A stretch of DNA of 64,000 nt from Rostratula benghalensis. Its lineage: Eukaryota > Chordata > Aves > Charadriiformes > Rostratulidae. Location: the NCBI GenBank assembly GCA_013399305.1, contig VXAI01000083.1:1698778-1762777 (forward strand). The letters are read 5' to 3'. The translations under genes and the position numbers were made by a program. Positions 24,910 to 38,000 of this stretch are shown here, one piece after another. Positions within the stretch are counted from its first letter, which is position 1, and every line of letters begins with the position of its first letter. The notes under the pieces were generated by a model. The model was not told where the DNA came from, did no database searches, and saw nothing but the letters and a program-made list of their open reading frames with translations.

Positions 24910-27900
24910 TAAGAGTTCTTCTTGGAAGGTAACTTTGCCAAGCTAGGTTATTATTTATGTCTTTTAGAACATCATAACCACTGCTTATGCTTAATAAGAA
25001 AAGACAGAAATTGAGTCAGTAACCAGCCCAGAAGGATTAAGCTGAATTGAAATTTTGCATGGCTACTGTTCAACGTGTTCTTTCTATAAGGAGATCCCAG
25101 AATATTTCTTTGAAGTTCCTCAACTTTTCATTATGGAAACACCATCTAGTTTAACTTTTTCTCTGAAACAACATACTACATTTTGTTTAATGTGGGATTT
25201 GGATTAAAAATGCAGAAGTGCTATAAAAGCACTTATATCCTGACTCTGTCAGAGGAGGGAAATAAAGACAATTAAAATGTTGATAGAAATCTGTCAGATT
25301 TTGCTTTTGTGCGCTCTTGCATGTAGAATATTATTTAAACTGATGAGCAGTTCTATAAAGCTAGTGAAACTATTAATCTGTTTCAAATCACATGTATGCA
25401 GAAGTATATGCTGAGCCAAAGGTATTGTAGTACGTGACTTGCATACATTTAAATGTGCTTAGCATTGCACATTTCTTTCACAGCTGATGGAATATTGTGT
25501 ACTTAAGTAGACACAACTACATGTTGTTTTATGTAGAAATGCAGGAATAATATGTTTCTGCAGCATTCATAGAACTGTATCCTGACTTCACTGAAGAATT
25601 ATTAATTTCTTTATTTGTTAGATGATATTATTTGTAGAAGTCTAAAAGCCTATCAGAGTACCTATCTTAAAGCCTATCAGAGCCTCATCCAATATGTTAT
25701 TGTATTTTTCTTCCTTTTTTGTAATGACGCTGCTGCCTTCTAACTGATCTACATTTCAGTGTTGATGACTACTGGAAAAAATGCAGTCAAATTTTGTCCC
25801 TGTGCTATCTTAAGTCATGTGGACTGTCCCTTTAAAAAAAAAAAAAAATAAAATTGTGTGTTGTAGCAGAATGGAAACATTATTACTGGAACTACAGGTG
25901 AAAGGAATGCTTGTATTTATGACTTATTAGGCATGAGTAGCATTGTGACAATAATGATAATAACTTCCTAAAGTGCTTATGGTTTAGTGATTTAACTTCA
26001 TCTTGCTCAACTGTGTCTCCAAACACAGCAGGAGCAAGATTAAGAAATCTCTTTCTATCTGTCATTTGTGTGAGATGGAAATATGCAAGTCTCCCTATTA
26101 AAATCTTATGATTAGAGAGCAAATATTTTCTCTGGAAAAGGAGTATAACTTATTCATTTAGACTTTAAACGTTAATGCAGCATGCAGCTCTTATCTGTAT
26201 TAGAGAGGTTCTATGAGTTGTCATAGTTACAAGTTGAAATATGCATTAGACGGGTTTTCTCCATCAAACATACTCTTCAAGGGACAGACCTAATTTAATC
26301 TTTACTCCCATAGGTGAAATTCCCTCATTCAGCTACTCAAGAACTGGCTTTCTGGGTAGCAACTCCTTCCATGGGTGTTATTGCAACAGGCCTGAGCTGT
26401 TTGATACTTGGAATCATTTTCCAGCTAAGGGCACAGTACCAACAGCTGAGTTGTAGCACAAAATACCTTTTCCTAAAAAAACCCCAAAACACTATTAATT
26501 ATTTATTCTGAAGTTTATAACAAGCTAAGAAAAGAGAGAAATGGGAAGCAAATTTCTGAAAGAAACAGCTGCTCTTTTGAAATGCCTAGGAAAGTCTTAC
26601 TCTGTCTTCACTCTGACTTTGGAAAGTCAGACAGTAACACTGAGTGTTTGTGTGTTTCAAAGGTTTATGTCCAACCCTCTTCCCCTCATAGATTGGAAGC
26701 TTTAATATTTTAAGTATCCCTTTGATCTTCAAGTGTGCCTTTAAGTCACTTGTGGTATACCTTGCTGCAAACTACAGTTAGCTGCTTTCCTTCTTCATCC
26801 AAGTTATCACAAATTGTCATGATTGATATCATGCTTATAATTACCATTATTTCCATTAGTAGACTAGAATAATTCAAAGGCAGCAGCTCATTAAATTTCC
26901 ATGTAATCGATATTTTAATACTTGCAAGACCAGCTCATAAAATGAGGTGTAATCCATTTGGAATTAATGACTGTGAGGGGCAGCTGGGTAACCTTACAAA
27001 AGGAAGACTTGTGTGTCTGTGGTGGTTTTACAGGTTTTCCAGAGTTGTAAACTGTTGTTCACCAAGTAGAGGAGCATGAATTTGTGCCTGCACAGAGGTC
27101 TTGCTAGAAGCCACTTTCTTATACCAGCTCTTGACTCTGCAGCTTAGCAAAAGCAAGCATGAATAGAAGTAAAATTGTGAAAGAGGAAAATACAAAGAAG
27201 CTTGAAATTATTCCTGGACAAAGTGTGCTTGTTCAGTTGCTTTGGACTTGCAATATTCTCCAGGCTTTTTTCCTTGCCTGGTACTTGGTAGTGAAATTTC
27301 TACCACTAGTTTGGTTTCTGGAATAGAGATTAAATACTTGCTTCCCTCTGCAAAAAAAATTATTCAATATTTTATCCACTTTAAAAAAATCAAATGTCAC
27401 ATATTCATTGCCTCTAAATTGCAGCAGAAGTTTACATTGATTTACAGCAACCTATGATGGCTTGCATTTTACCTTAACCTTTCCCCAGAGCTGAAAGAAG
27501 CAGAATGTTTCTTTATTTCTGTAATATATCATGCTGTTCAGTTTATTTCATATGAAGCATTTACCATTGCCCTGTGAAAAAGCAAATTTTTACATTTAGT
27601 ATCCTAAATATTTCCTGAGTTCTTTCAGAATTTTCAAGACAGTTAAAATGTTACTTCCAATGTGTGTATCTGGTAAAATCTGTGGCCTCCACTCTCATGT
27701 TAGTTTTCTGCGGAGACTCTACTTAAAGCATTAAATGCCTTGATGATAAAAATGTGGGTGTTAGTATTTTTGTCATTCCTACTTTTAGCTGTTCATTGGT
27801 AAGGGGGGTTCCATGCTTTCATAAAATGTATACACAGGTTAAGCTATAAAATATAAAGATGCTGACATATACTTCCTTCAGAGATTTGTATGCTTCAGAG

Positions 27901-29989
27901 ATTCTGCATCCTGCAGATTTTCTCTTTGTTGTCCTAACAAAGACATTATTTTAAGATGGAAGTTTGGTAGTCTGTCAAGTATAAATCCCATTCAACACAG
28001 TGTGTTTTGAAAGAACTATTCTGAAGATATTAGATAGAGTAATGTTTTATTGCCACTAGTGAAAATAGTTTCCAAAGTGGAAAAAGTATGCATCTCTCTT
28101 AGTAGATTCCAATCCTATAACTTGACTACTGGCATTGTTTAATCTAATTTTGACTGAACTAGGCCAATATATTTTCTAGATAAATTCATATTTTCTCATT
28201 TCAGAAGACTATTTGAGGTTTAAAACTTTCATTGATGTTTCCATAACCTGTAATAAATTGTTCCGGTGGTTAATTACTCTCATTGCTGGGGAGAAAAGCC
28301 ATTTTATTTGTAGTCTACATCAGTCTGGCACAAGCTTTCAGTCCTTTGATCTTGATATATGCTTATCTATTAGATTGGAGAGCAGGTTTCTCATTTAGGT
28401 GTTTTCAGGATGTAATCAAATTGCCTTTTCACTTTTTTCTGATAAGATAATTTGAGCACTTCCAGTTTGTAATCCTAATGCATGATCCTCCTCAACAACC
28501 TCTTTAAGTTCCCAACTGTAGTACTTTGCAGATTTAACACTGAGTTACAGAACTGTACAGAGAAAGCATTCATTCATTCATGGGTAGGGTAGTACTCCTG
28601 TGCTAAAATAGTATAAATACAACTAAAATAGTACATTAATATAACCATTACCAACCATTTACTCTTTCTTTAAAAGGCTTCTGTTTGTTTTTCATTCATA
28701 CATAGGCAGAAATGAAACTAAGAGGACACTTTTACTTTCTCTTTCCTTTAAAAAGAAAAATTGCAATTTCAATTTAAGCCTGACTCTTTCATCGGTAATT
28801 CCATTTTAAGAGAATAATTATTATCTGTTTTAAAACTGAGAGAGAAGAAAGCATTTAAATGGGTTTAAGAAGATGTAGACTTAGAAATAGTTGTACTGTC
28901 CCTACATTTGAGTGGAGTCAGCACAAATAACAGCACTTCTAATCCTGGAGGCATTTCTCTGGGGTTGTATAGTGATAGCAGAGGATTAAGTATGCTGACA
29001 ATGTCAGTCCATTGAATTGCTAGATCTGTGGCATTAAACATTTTGGAATTGACATGGCTGAAGTATTTTGGCTGTGTATTTTCTAAATTAATCTTATTAC
29101 CTACAATTAATACACTCATATAAAGCATTATTTCTATTAAATAAGAAATATCAGTTATCTAGGAGTAGCTATATTCATACCTCTTTTTTTTTTTTTTCCC
29201 CTGAAACCAGTAATATAACAAATATATTTAAAATATTAAAGTACAAGACCACTTGGTTCACTTTACTTTTCAAATAACTTTTAAATGTAGCTGAAGGGTT
29301 TGGTTGGTTTTATATGTTTAAAAAAAAAAAGTTGAGAGTTGAGAAAGTATCAAAGGAAAGTAGCTAAAAATTATATAATTCAACAATTGAAAGAGTAAGA
29401 AATAAAAGACGTGCTGTTTGGAATCTGGTCTAACCAAGGAGTACTCTGTAATACAATTATAAAGATCAAAGAAAAAATAATAGTACTTTAGGCAAGAAAT
29501 TAATTAAAATAGGCGATTCACCACTGGCTGTTAAGATCATTTAATCATTATCCAGTTTCCTTATTTGCTTTTCTGCTTGTCCTTCCTGCTTATTGGTTTT
29601 TAATAAAACAACATAAGAGAATTTAGAAGTTAGTTATACTATCTAAATCACTGCCGCACTAACTCTTTATTTTTTCCTTACAGTAACGCTTCGTTGAAAT
29701 AGTAAAGTACATATTGTCTTTTTTTAAGTTGTTTTATGTAAGGGACATGATTCTTTAGTCAGAGAATTGGGACTATCATGCAGTGAAAATAGGGTGGAAT
29801 TAAAGCTAAGACAGCCAATAGACCAGAAAGACTTAGTTCTTTCAATTAGAGCATAAAGAAGAGAGTCGTGACAAATATATATACACGTATTCATTATGAT
29901 ATTCAAGGTTGGATAATTTAATGCCCAATCATCTATATCTCAGTTTACTGAAGAGACTGAAACTTTCAATTGCAAGTCCCTGAGTGAAT

Positions 29990-30660
29990 ATTTTTAATGA
30001 ATTGTGTGCTTCAGGATAACATTGTGTGCTGGAGAAATGTAATAAGGCAAAACTTACAAGTGAGGACCATGAAAGATTTTGTAGGGGATTTAGAGAGGAA
30101 AGGGTAACTAAGGACATGAAGGAAAATGGCATGTTAGGTGAAATGCAGCATAAATTTATGAAAAGTAATTGTGTTGATGTTCTGTCTTTGACAATTTTTC
30201 AGACAACGGCATCCAAACAATATTGATCTTTCTGCCTGACCACCTGTAAAATATTTGATCTCCTTCTGTGTAGAAAAGTGTTCGATAAACAAGGGAAAAC
30301 TGACTTCTCGGAAAACTGAAAACTCTTTTCTTAGGATTAGAATTTGAAGGTCATTTAATAGGACAGGAGCAGTAATAATGCTTTTAGCAATTCCTGTTGA
30401 AAGCTGTGTGGTACTCGGGAGCAACTGGCAAGCCTCCAGAAGTCAGAACAGAGTAATTAAGTCCAAATAGAGCGCCATAGAGGTGATGTGACTGAAGATG
30501 GCAAAGATGAACTTAGAATTAATCAGGAACATGTTTCCAGGAGAAATAGAGTTTTAATGTCGTTGTCTTGATATTGGTAATACCTTACCTGAAATACTGT
30601 GTGACGTCCAGGTCATTTACAACTATCAAAGGTGTGAAGATGCATGTGAACATTTAAAAA
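29990..30660 (+). repeat. Possible old CR1/L3-like LINE remnant
   Basis: A segment near 30143-30175 translates to QHKFMKSNC, reminiscent of the QHGF-K-x-SC motif in CR1-family reverse transcriptases. Later, gaaatactgtgtgacgtcca (about 30591-30610) resembles the gaaatactgtgtccagttct segment of these elements. Spacing is compressed and the match weak, so this is tentative. Confidence 0.3.
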
Positions 30661-31899
30661 ATGTAATGTGTAAATAAGAGAATGTATCATCTGTCTCACA
30701 TAAAGAGAATTTTTATAAGCATTTCAGTGCAGTTAACCCAGCTTGGTGTGAGACAGAATTCCTTTTTCTTAACAGACAGAGGCTATAAAGACCAGAAAGG
30801 GAAAGAACTCTTTAAGGTAAAAAACAGTGCTGTGCAAGAGCAAGCATCCATACAAACATCTGTAAGTAAATCTGTGATAGAATTGAAGAGGTCTGCCTGG
30901 GATGTTGGTTGAAGAACTGATGAAAATGCTTATGTCAGTTCCCTGCAGCTATGTAGAAGGGTCCTGCTGTAGGATAGGAGGACTCCTTCAGTTCTAACAC
31001 CTTTGCTTTGCTGTGAAAGGTGTTTTTTCTGTTATCTTTAAATAGCTGTTCTTTTTAACTAATATAGTTGCGTTTTTGTACTTGATGAAGTTATTCTTTG
31101 GAATGATGGATGCTTTGTAAATATCTGATCAGCAGCCTGATACCCTTTCGTACTGTTCATCATTAGATCATAGACTTTTTCAAGATTACACACATTGTCA
31201 AGAGCCCTGGCACAACAAAGTAATGTCAGCACTAATTTATTTGCGTTAAGATATTTATTGAATTAATAGTTAATTAATAGTATGTTTATTGAATTATTAA
31301 TTTGAGCCTTAATGAGAGATCGTTTTAGATGGAGGTAAATCCGTAAGTATAGTGCCAGGTCATACCGTCTGTGTTTCAGCACACTGTGTGTAGTGAAATA
31401 CAAACAGAAAAGGAGAGATAAAAACTGAAGGGTAGATCTCATAAGAATTGCTTCTTTTGCCAAAAGATGTCATTCTGTTTGAAAAAAAATTGCCATATGC
31501 TACTTATTCTCAAAATTCTGCCTTTCCAAATGTCATGTCTTCCAGTAGCCAATCTTGCAGCTTCTTGGATTTTTGCTGTATTTCTCCATTAGTTAATGAA
31601 AATAACTATGGAAGATAATGGGAGATCATTTGATTTTCCATCATTAATTAATGTTAGTAACAGGATATTAATAAGAAGAGTCAGTCAACTACAGGTGTTA
31701 ATGACAAGCTTCCCATTCGGTGACAGAAAGTAGTCTTATGATCTTCCAGTGCACTCTCTTCTAATAATAATTTCTGATTTCCATGTTAATGAAAAAATTT
31801 CCCTTGATTAATTCCCTAAATGGGCAAAGTGAATTATAGGCTTAAAATATGAAGGGGTGATAGTCTGTTTCCTTAACAAAAAGATCAGTTTACACAAGC

Positions 31900-31924
31900 T
31901 TTTTTTTTTTTTTTTTTTTTTTTT
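31900..31924. repeat. Poly-T tract (about 25 T)
   Basis: An uninterrupted T run within the 24859-35636 intron, a likely site of sequencing length error. Confidence 0.9.
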
Positions 31925-34900
31925 CCTTTAAATGCAAATATGAAGAGGGGTCATACTCTTGAGGTTCAAGTAAGTATCCAGATGGCTTTGCTTATGTGTT
32001 TGAAGAGCCTTCAGGGGAAACATCTGTCCTGGTTCATGTAAGGGTTACTGCAGTCAAAGCAGAATTACTTGTTTTCAGGTGGTGTGCAATATAGTATGTT
32101 CTAAATATTCAGAAAATAGTATTCTGTGCAATTGATTTCCAGATCAAATGTCTAATAAGGTAGTTCTTAAATTCCTGTTTAGTTAATGCTCTGTCTCTCC
32201 ACCCTAGGTATTAAGGCTGACATATGATGCAGTGAGCAGAATATGCTCAAGTCTTACAAACAAATTAACCTTCCTTCTGTGAGGTTCATTCTGTAATTTT
32301 GTATTTCTTAGAACATTTTCAATCTTCAGAGTCCTGATAGATTTTTATGGTTTGAGAAAGCGGTGAAGGAACTGAAGAACCACACTTATTTTTTATCCCC
32401 AGAATTTTCAGGAAAAGCAGGGAAAAGAATATAGGTATTCTATCCACTAGGCATTCCTAGTTCCACTGTCTAAGCTGTGTCTTCCAACCTTGTGTGATAA
32501 CAAGTATGTATAATGTTTTGAAGAAACTGTCATGGAAATGAATAACTTGTGATGGTTTTGACTTCGGGAATCCTTTGATAAGCAGCGCCATGTTCAACAG
32601 TCCAGCTCTTTTATCAGTTCCTTTTAGTAGACAAATGTATCGTGCACATAAGGCCTGTGCAGTCATCTACAAATGCACATTTGTGTTTTCTTCAGTCTTT
32701 TTTTTTTTTTTTTTGTAACATTTTTTTTTCTATAGTTTTTTTTGTCTGTGGTTTTTTCCATACAGTTTATTAGTGAGTCATCATTGGTGAGGTGGCCTTC
32801 ATTTTAAAAAAGGAGAAAAGAGGCTTGTGCTGCGTGAACAGAGTTTGGATTTATAAAAGTGCTGACATCCCTATTGCTGTAGTGTGCATTCCAAATCCCA
32901 TTCATAGACATCTAGATTTTCTGAATGAGAAGGAACAAAGTCAGTATAGGAAGACTCTAAAGATGCTGGAGAACTAGAAAAATAGTTTAGGTTAATGAAA
33001 GTGAGTTATGTTTTTCTGAACATATTAGTTATGCAGTACCATCTACAAAATTATCAGGCTTAGGTATACAAAATTACTACAGTGTTGTGGATATTCAAAT
33101 CATTATACCTTTGTGGTACAGAATTGTAGTATCATAGGAATTAATATTTTTGGAACTATTATTTTTAAAGTGACTATATTTTGCAAATTCCACTAACTTA
33201 CAGGCTTTTACTTCCTATGAGGAAACTAACAAATCCTTAAACATAAACATGGATATACTCTTTTTTTTCCCCCTAAAGTCCTTTTTTTCACACTATGGAT
33301 GTACAAATAGAAATTATTGATTAGAGTGATCATAAGAGTAAACCAGCAAAATCTTAAACTTCTGTCTTCCTCGTACCATTTTCAGTGAGTTATTTTGCAT
33401 TCTTCTAGGTTTCTTCCATACTTAGCAACTACTTTTTTAAAAATATATTTTTTTGCTAAAATTCAGAATCAGTGCTTTTAAGCCAGTGTCAAAGTTTCTG
33501 TGACTAATGTTTTTACAGACTCTGTGTGTGTCACTGTGGTAGCATTTCTCATTACTGGCACCTGACTGTGGATTGTTGTGGGTTGGGGGTTTTTTGGGGT
33601 TTTTTTTTTTCCCCTTTGAGCTATGAGGTAAGACAACAAGCAGGTGTGTTGCTTTCCAAATTCTAGGTTTTGTAGGGCCAGTTTATAAGGAGATGAGTAA
33701 TAGTGCACTGTATTTCAATATGTTTTGTAGAGTGCATGATGACTGTGCTGTGCAAAGAGGACATAATAATGTCCTTCTGATGCTCATTTGAATGTAAAGG
33801 GCATCCTAATTGCCCCAATTTCATTTATTCAGGAAAACAGGAAAAGTATTACGTTATTCTTTTCCTTCATTAGTCTAATTTTAATATTTACATTCATTAC
33901 TGAGGGAAATATCTTAACCCATATTTTGTGATCTGATTATCTGAAAGCATATGATAAAAATCTTAAAAGAGTAAAATACCCTTTTGCTGAATATGTCCTA
34001 CCATAGCTAGCAGCTAGTAATTGCTATTAAAGAATGAGTCGTGAAGAATAAATGTCAAAATCTGTCTCAAGGACTGGTTTTCAACTAAGATTTTTAGTCC
34101 ACTTTAATGACTTCTTTTTTTTTCAAAGATATTTTTAGTAATACAATTTATAATAACATGTCAAATTCCTTAGAGCTTTTTATTATAGCCTACTAGTAAT
34201 GACTGCAGACTGTTCTCTAATAGATCTTGCTTTTTTAATGGTTTTGTCATTAAGGATCTCATTGAAATAATTTATCATTAACTTAATTATTTATCATTCC
34301 TTTCTAAAAGGAGCTCACGGAACTCTAAAGCTTTCAGCATTCTGAAAACCAATTCAATCTACCAAAATCAAAAATAGTACATTTTAAAGTCTATAATTGA
34401 GCTAAACATTTTATAAATTAGTAATTTTATAAAGAGAGCACAAGTATAAGAGTTTGTTTGGAATGCCAGTTGGCATATTTCATTTGTTTGTTGTGGCCTG
34501 TTCATCGTTACTACCGCTTTCTGGTTTCCTGTGGCCAGTGCATTTTTAGAAAGTTTTCAATAGAACAGCAACATTAAAAATAGAATAGATCTTGAAAAAG
34601 CTATTAAAATCCTTTTTAGAATTACGGCACATACTGCAGTTCTTTCCAAGTGCACGGTTCACCTTTGGAATCCTGGCTTCAGCCCGCTTGGGAGACAAGC
34701 TAGAACCTTACGGTTTTATCTTAACTTCTCCAGCACTCGTAAAAGATTTTTAATTGAAATATCTTCAAGGTTGTCTTTATTATTGTCCTTCCACCTCCAT
34801 GTGCAAACAGATATTACTTTCCTCTAAGAGGAAGTAATTATAAACTATACCTGATATGATATGGTGATATCTGTTGACTGCTGTGATTCTGAACACCTGA

Positions 34901-35636
34901 ATCTTTTTAACTTTATATGCTGTCATTTATATTATTGCTCCATTTTAAAGCCTCTTCAACCATTTGGGATAATAGGATGGTGCAAACATTAATTTTAAAA
35001 AAATCCCATTCTCTTTTCATGTATAAACAGTTCATGGTAAAGTCAGACTTTAAAAATCAAAAAGATTAAGAAATGTCTCTAGTAGCTTTTTGTGAGTGGC
35101 ACATATAAAATCCTTTCAGTACTCATGATATGCTTTTTTTATCGCTATGTTTACAATTTATAGTAAGTTGAATTACTTAGCTCTATCCAGGGACTATACA
35201 GATAAATCAATTAAATTATCATTTGTCTTCAGTTGGGCTCTTAGAGCTGTTACATGTATGTTTCATCTGTTGCTGTAGCATAGTCTTCCTCCTCAGCAGT
35301 GAATGTTTCAGCTAAGGATTCAGATGGAAATTATTTCATGATTTCTAGTCTTGATGGCTTTATTCAAAATGTACAGTCATCTCACAAATTACTAAAAGGA
35401 AGACAGTGTTCACTTTTGCTTTATTTTGTTGAGAAGTGTAGCAAAAGGAAAAAATAACAGTCCAGCTTCAGCAGCATCATTTCAATCCAACAGAAGTAAT
35501 CAGGCACAGATTATAAAAACTGCTTATGTTTGCAAAGAGTAGGCTGTAATACACCTTTCCAGTTCATAGAAGACTTCCTTCACATTTGAAGTTAAACAGA
35601 AAGCTTTCAAAATTCAATTATGGAATTTTTCCTTAG

Positions 35637-35813
<177 letters not shown>

Positions 35814-35964
35814 TAAATCCTGTATTCAAGAGAAAACACTAGAATTTTTCCTTCCAGTGAAAGCAAGAGAAGCCTCTAAAAAGACCCAAATTCCTCTGAA
35901 ATAGTGTGCTGAGATAAGTTTGTGTGGCACTACTGTATGTATCAGTAAGATTGTTTTCCTCATC

Positions 35965-35988
35965 TTTTTTTTTTTTTTTTTTTTTTTT
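35965..35988. repeat. Poly-T tract (about 24 T)
   Basis: An uninterrupted T run starting about 180 bases downstream of the 35783 donor site. Confidence 0.9.
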
Positions 35989-37439
35989 GTCAGGTTAGGA
36001 GCCACAGGAATTCATAGAAGGAAGGAATATTTACAGATAGAATTACTGAAATTCAAGGCAGCCTAAGGTTCAGTAGCTTTCTTTGACTGGCAGAGGCAAC
36101 GTTTGCCCCTGTTTCCATTATTTCCCAGCCTGTCAAAATTACTTGTTTGGAATCAAGTGGGTCAGACCATTTAAATTTCAGTAAAAGTCTTCTGTTCCAC
36201 ATCTCATTTGAGGGTTTGGTAGCAATGCTAATAAAAACAGTGATATTTTCTGCATACTTACTCCTTGAAAGCCTGTTGATATGAAAAAAATTGATTGTGA
36301 ACATCACTGCTGGTTCTTCCTACTGCATCAGCATACGTTCTAGAAACTGAGTCACAGTAGAAAGGCTGAACTCAAAATGTCATTTTTAAAGGAATGCTTT
36401 TAGAGTAAGTTAGTAACTATTCATGTTTATCTCTGATATTATGTATCATTCTGTAATGTGCTTATGTATTTTCATAATGTGGAAGCTTCACAGAGTTGTT
36501 TGTTTGGGTCAGGTGATACATGAATATGTTTCTGAATAATTTTTAAATTAACAAAACAAAGCAAACCCTTCAAGCCTACCCAGGCAAATTTTCTTCCTGC
36601 CTGGCTCTTCCTGAATCTTACATTCCTGAGTGCTTAAATCCTACGCAGCTGCTTCACTTAAAGAGTCTGTGTAATCTTTGCAGCTCAGGAGGCCTGATGG
36701 GTCTAGTGCCAGCTTTCCTTTCTCTGTGACTGCCTCTGAGGGAGAGGGAAGGGGCATTGTGACTCCCAGAGGAGATGCAGAACTCCAGATTTTCTGTCAT
36801 GAGGGTGCTGTAATAACATTCTTTGCTCTAGTAAGATGATTGTGTGTCTACTTGTCAACTTCATATGAAGCCTCCAGGGGCAGCAAAAGGGAAATGGCGT
36901 TTGCAAAAGGTGGTCTTCGGAGTTCCTCTCTTTATATTAAACATCCTCTCTTTTATTTAACATTAAAGGATGTTCACAAGCAGCACTGGTTCTGGAAGTT
37001 TTCTCATTGTGAAAACAGTATGTGCTGTATACGTGGCACTTCATTTTAAATGGAACATGCCATCCTTTGTCACGGTAGCCAACAAGTGAAAGTGCACCAA
37101 GCTATTTTTGTGGAATGATCAACTTCTATTTCTGTGATGTGTCCTCTCCTGAAGACCCAGAAAACAAGAGGCCCAGAGGATCAAAGGGTGCTTTAACTGT
37201 CATCCTCACTAGGATATGTTTCTTCCATACCATAGAATACTGCAATGAGGGATTTAAATAAAAATGTAAATCACTTCAAGAATTAAAATAGAGTGTTGCC
37301 AGTGTTACTTCTTAACAGTAGATTCTGTGGTAAGATGTTGAAAACCATCTTTAGGTCTTCCTTAGCATCTTGGGGTCTTTAGTCTTCATGTCACAGAGGC
37401 AAACTCAAGTATTAGGACCTGGATACATTTCAGGGTGCC

Positions 37440-38000
37440 ATTTTGGGGGTTGTCTGTTTCCTACACTTCTCATCTGGCTCTAGCATTATTTATTGTTGTC
37501 ATTAATGACTTGGACCAAGCATGATTAAATTTCAAGATGGTATGAAAGCTTATGTTTCCTGGGCAGCTGATATAACAGCTTGATGCTGCTGGAAAGCAGT
37601 GATCTCACTTCCCTCTCCCTGTTCTTGGCTGCAGAATGTCCTCGCCTTTGTTTGACTTTGGCATTTTTTAGACTCTCTAGATCTATTTAATTTGTTGAAT
37701 TGGTAGGAAGGTTTTGTTTTGAATTGGTTTTGAATTGTTTTGAATTGGTTTTGTTTATTTGTTTTTCTGGAGTTTCATAGCACTAATGGATTAAATTGGC
37801 TCTCATAGAACAGGGGCTATTGACAGACTTGTGGAAATAAGCAGAATACGTTCAGTATAAACAGAAGGGTTTATCCTTAGACAAAAGGAACCAGCTGCAG
37901 GAGTGTAGGATATGGATTCACCGCTTAAGCAAGGATCTGCAGAAAAAGATACAGATTAAAAAACCTGAGCAAATGTTAGACCATCACAAAAAAAGGATAC
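37440..38000 (+). repeat. Old CR1-type LINE remnant (patchy)
   Basis: The text gtcattaatgacttggacca at about 37499, followed by aaatttcaagatggtatgaa, resembles the CR1 region that normally encodes I-N-D-L-D and the F-A-D-D-T reverse-transcriptase segment. Around 37890-37980, gcaaggatctgcag is similar to the CR1 text aaggatctggggg. It is degraded and uncertain at both ends. Confidence 0.45.
37710..37757. repeat. Short tandem repeat, TTTTGAATTG units
   Basis: Three to four imperfect copies of ttttgaattg(g) occur in a row. Confidence 0.8.
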
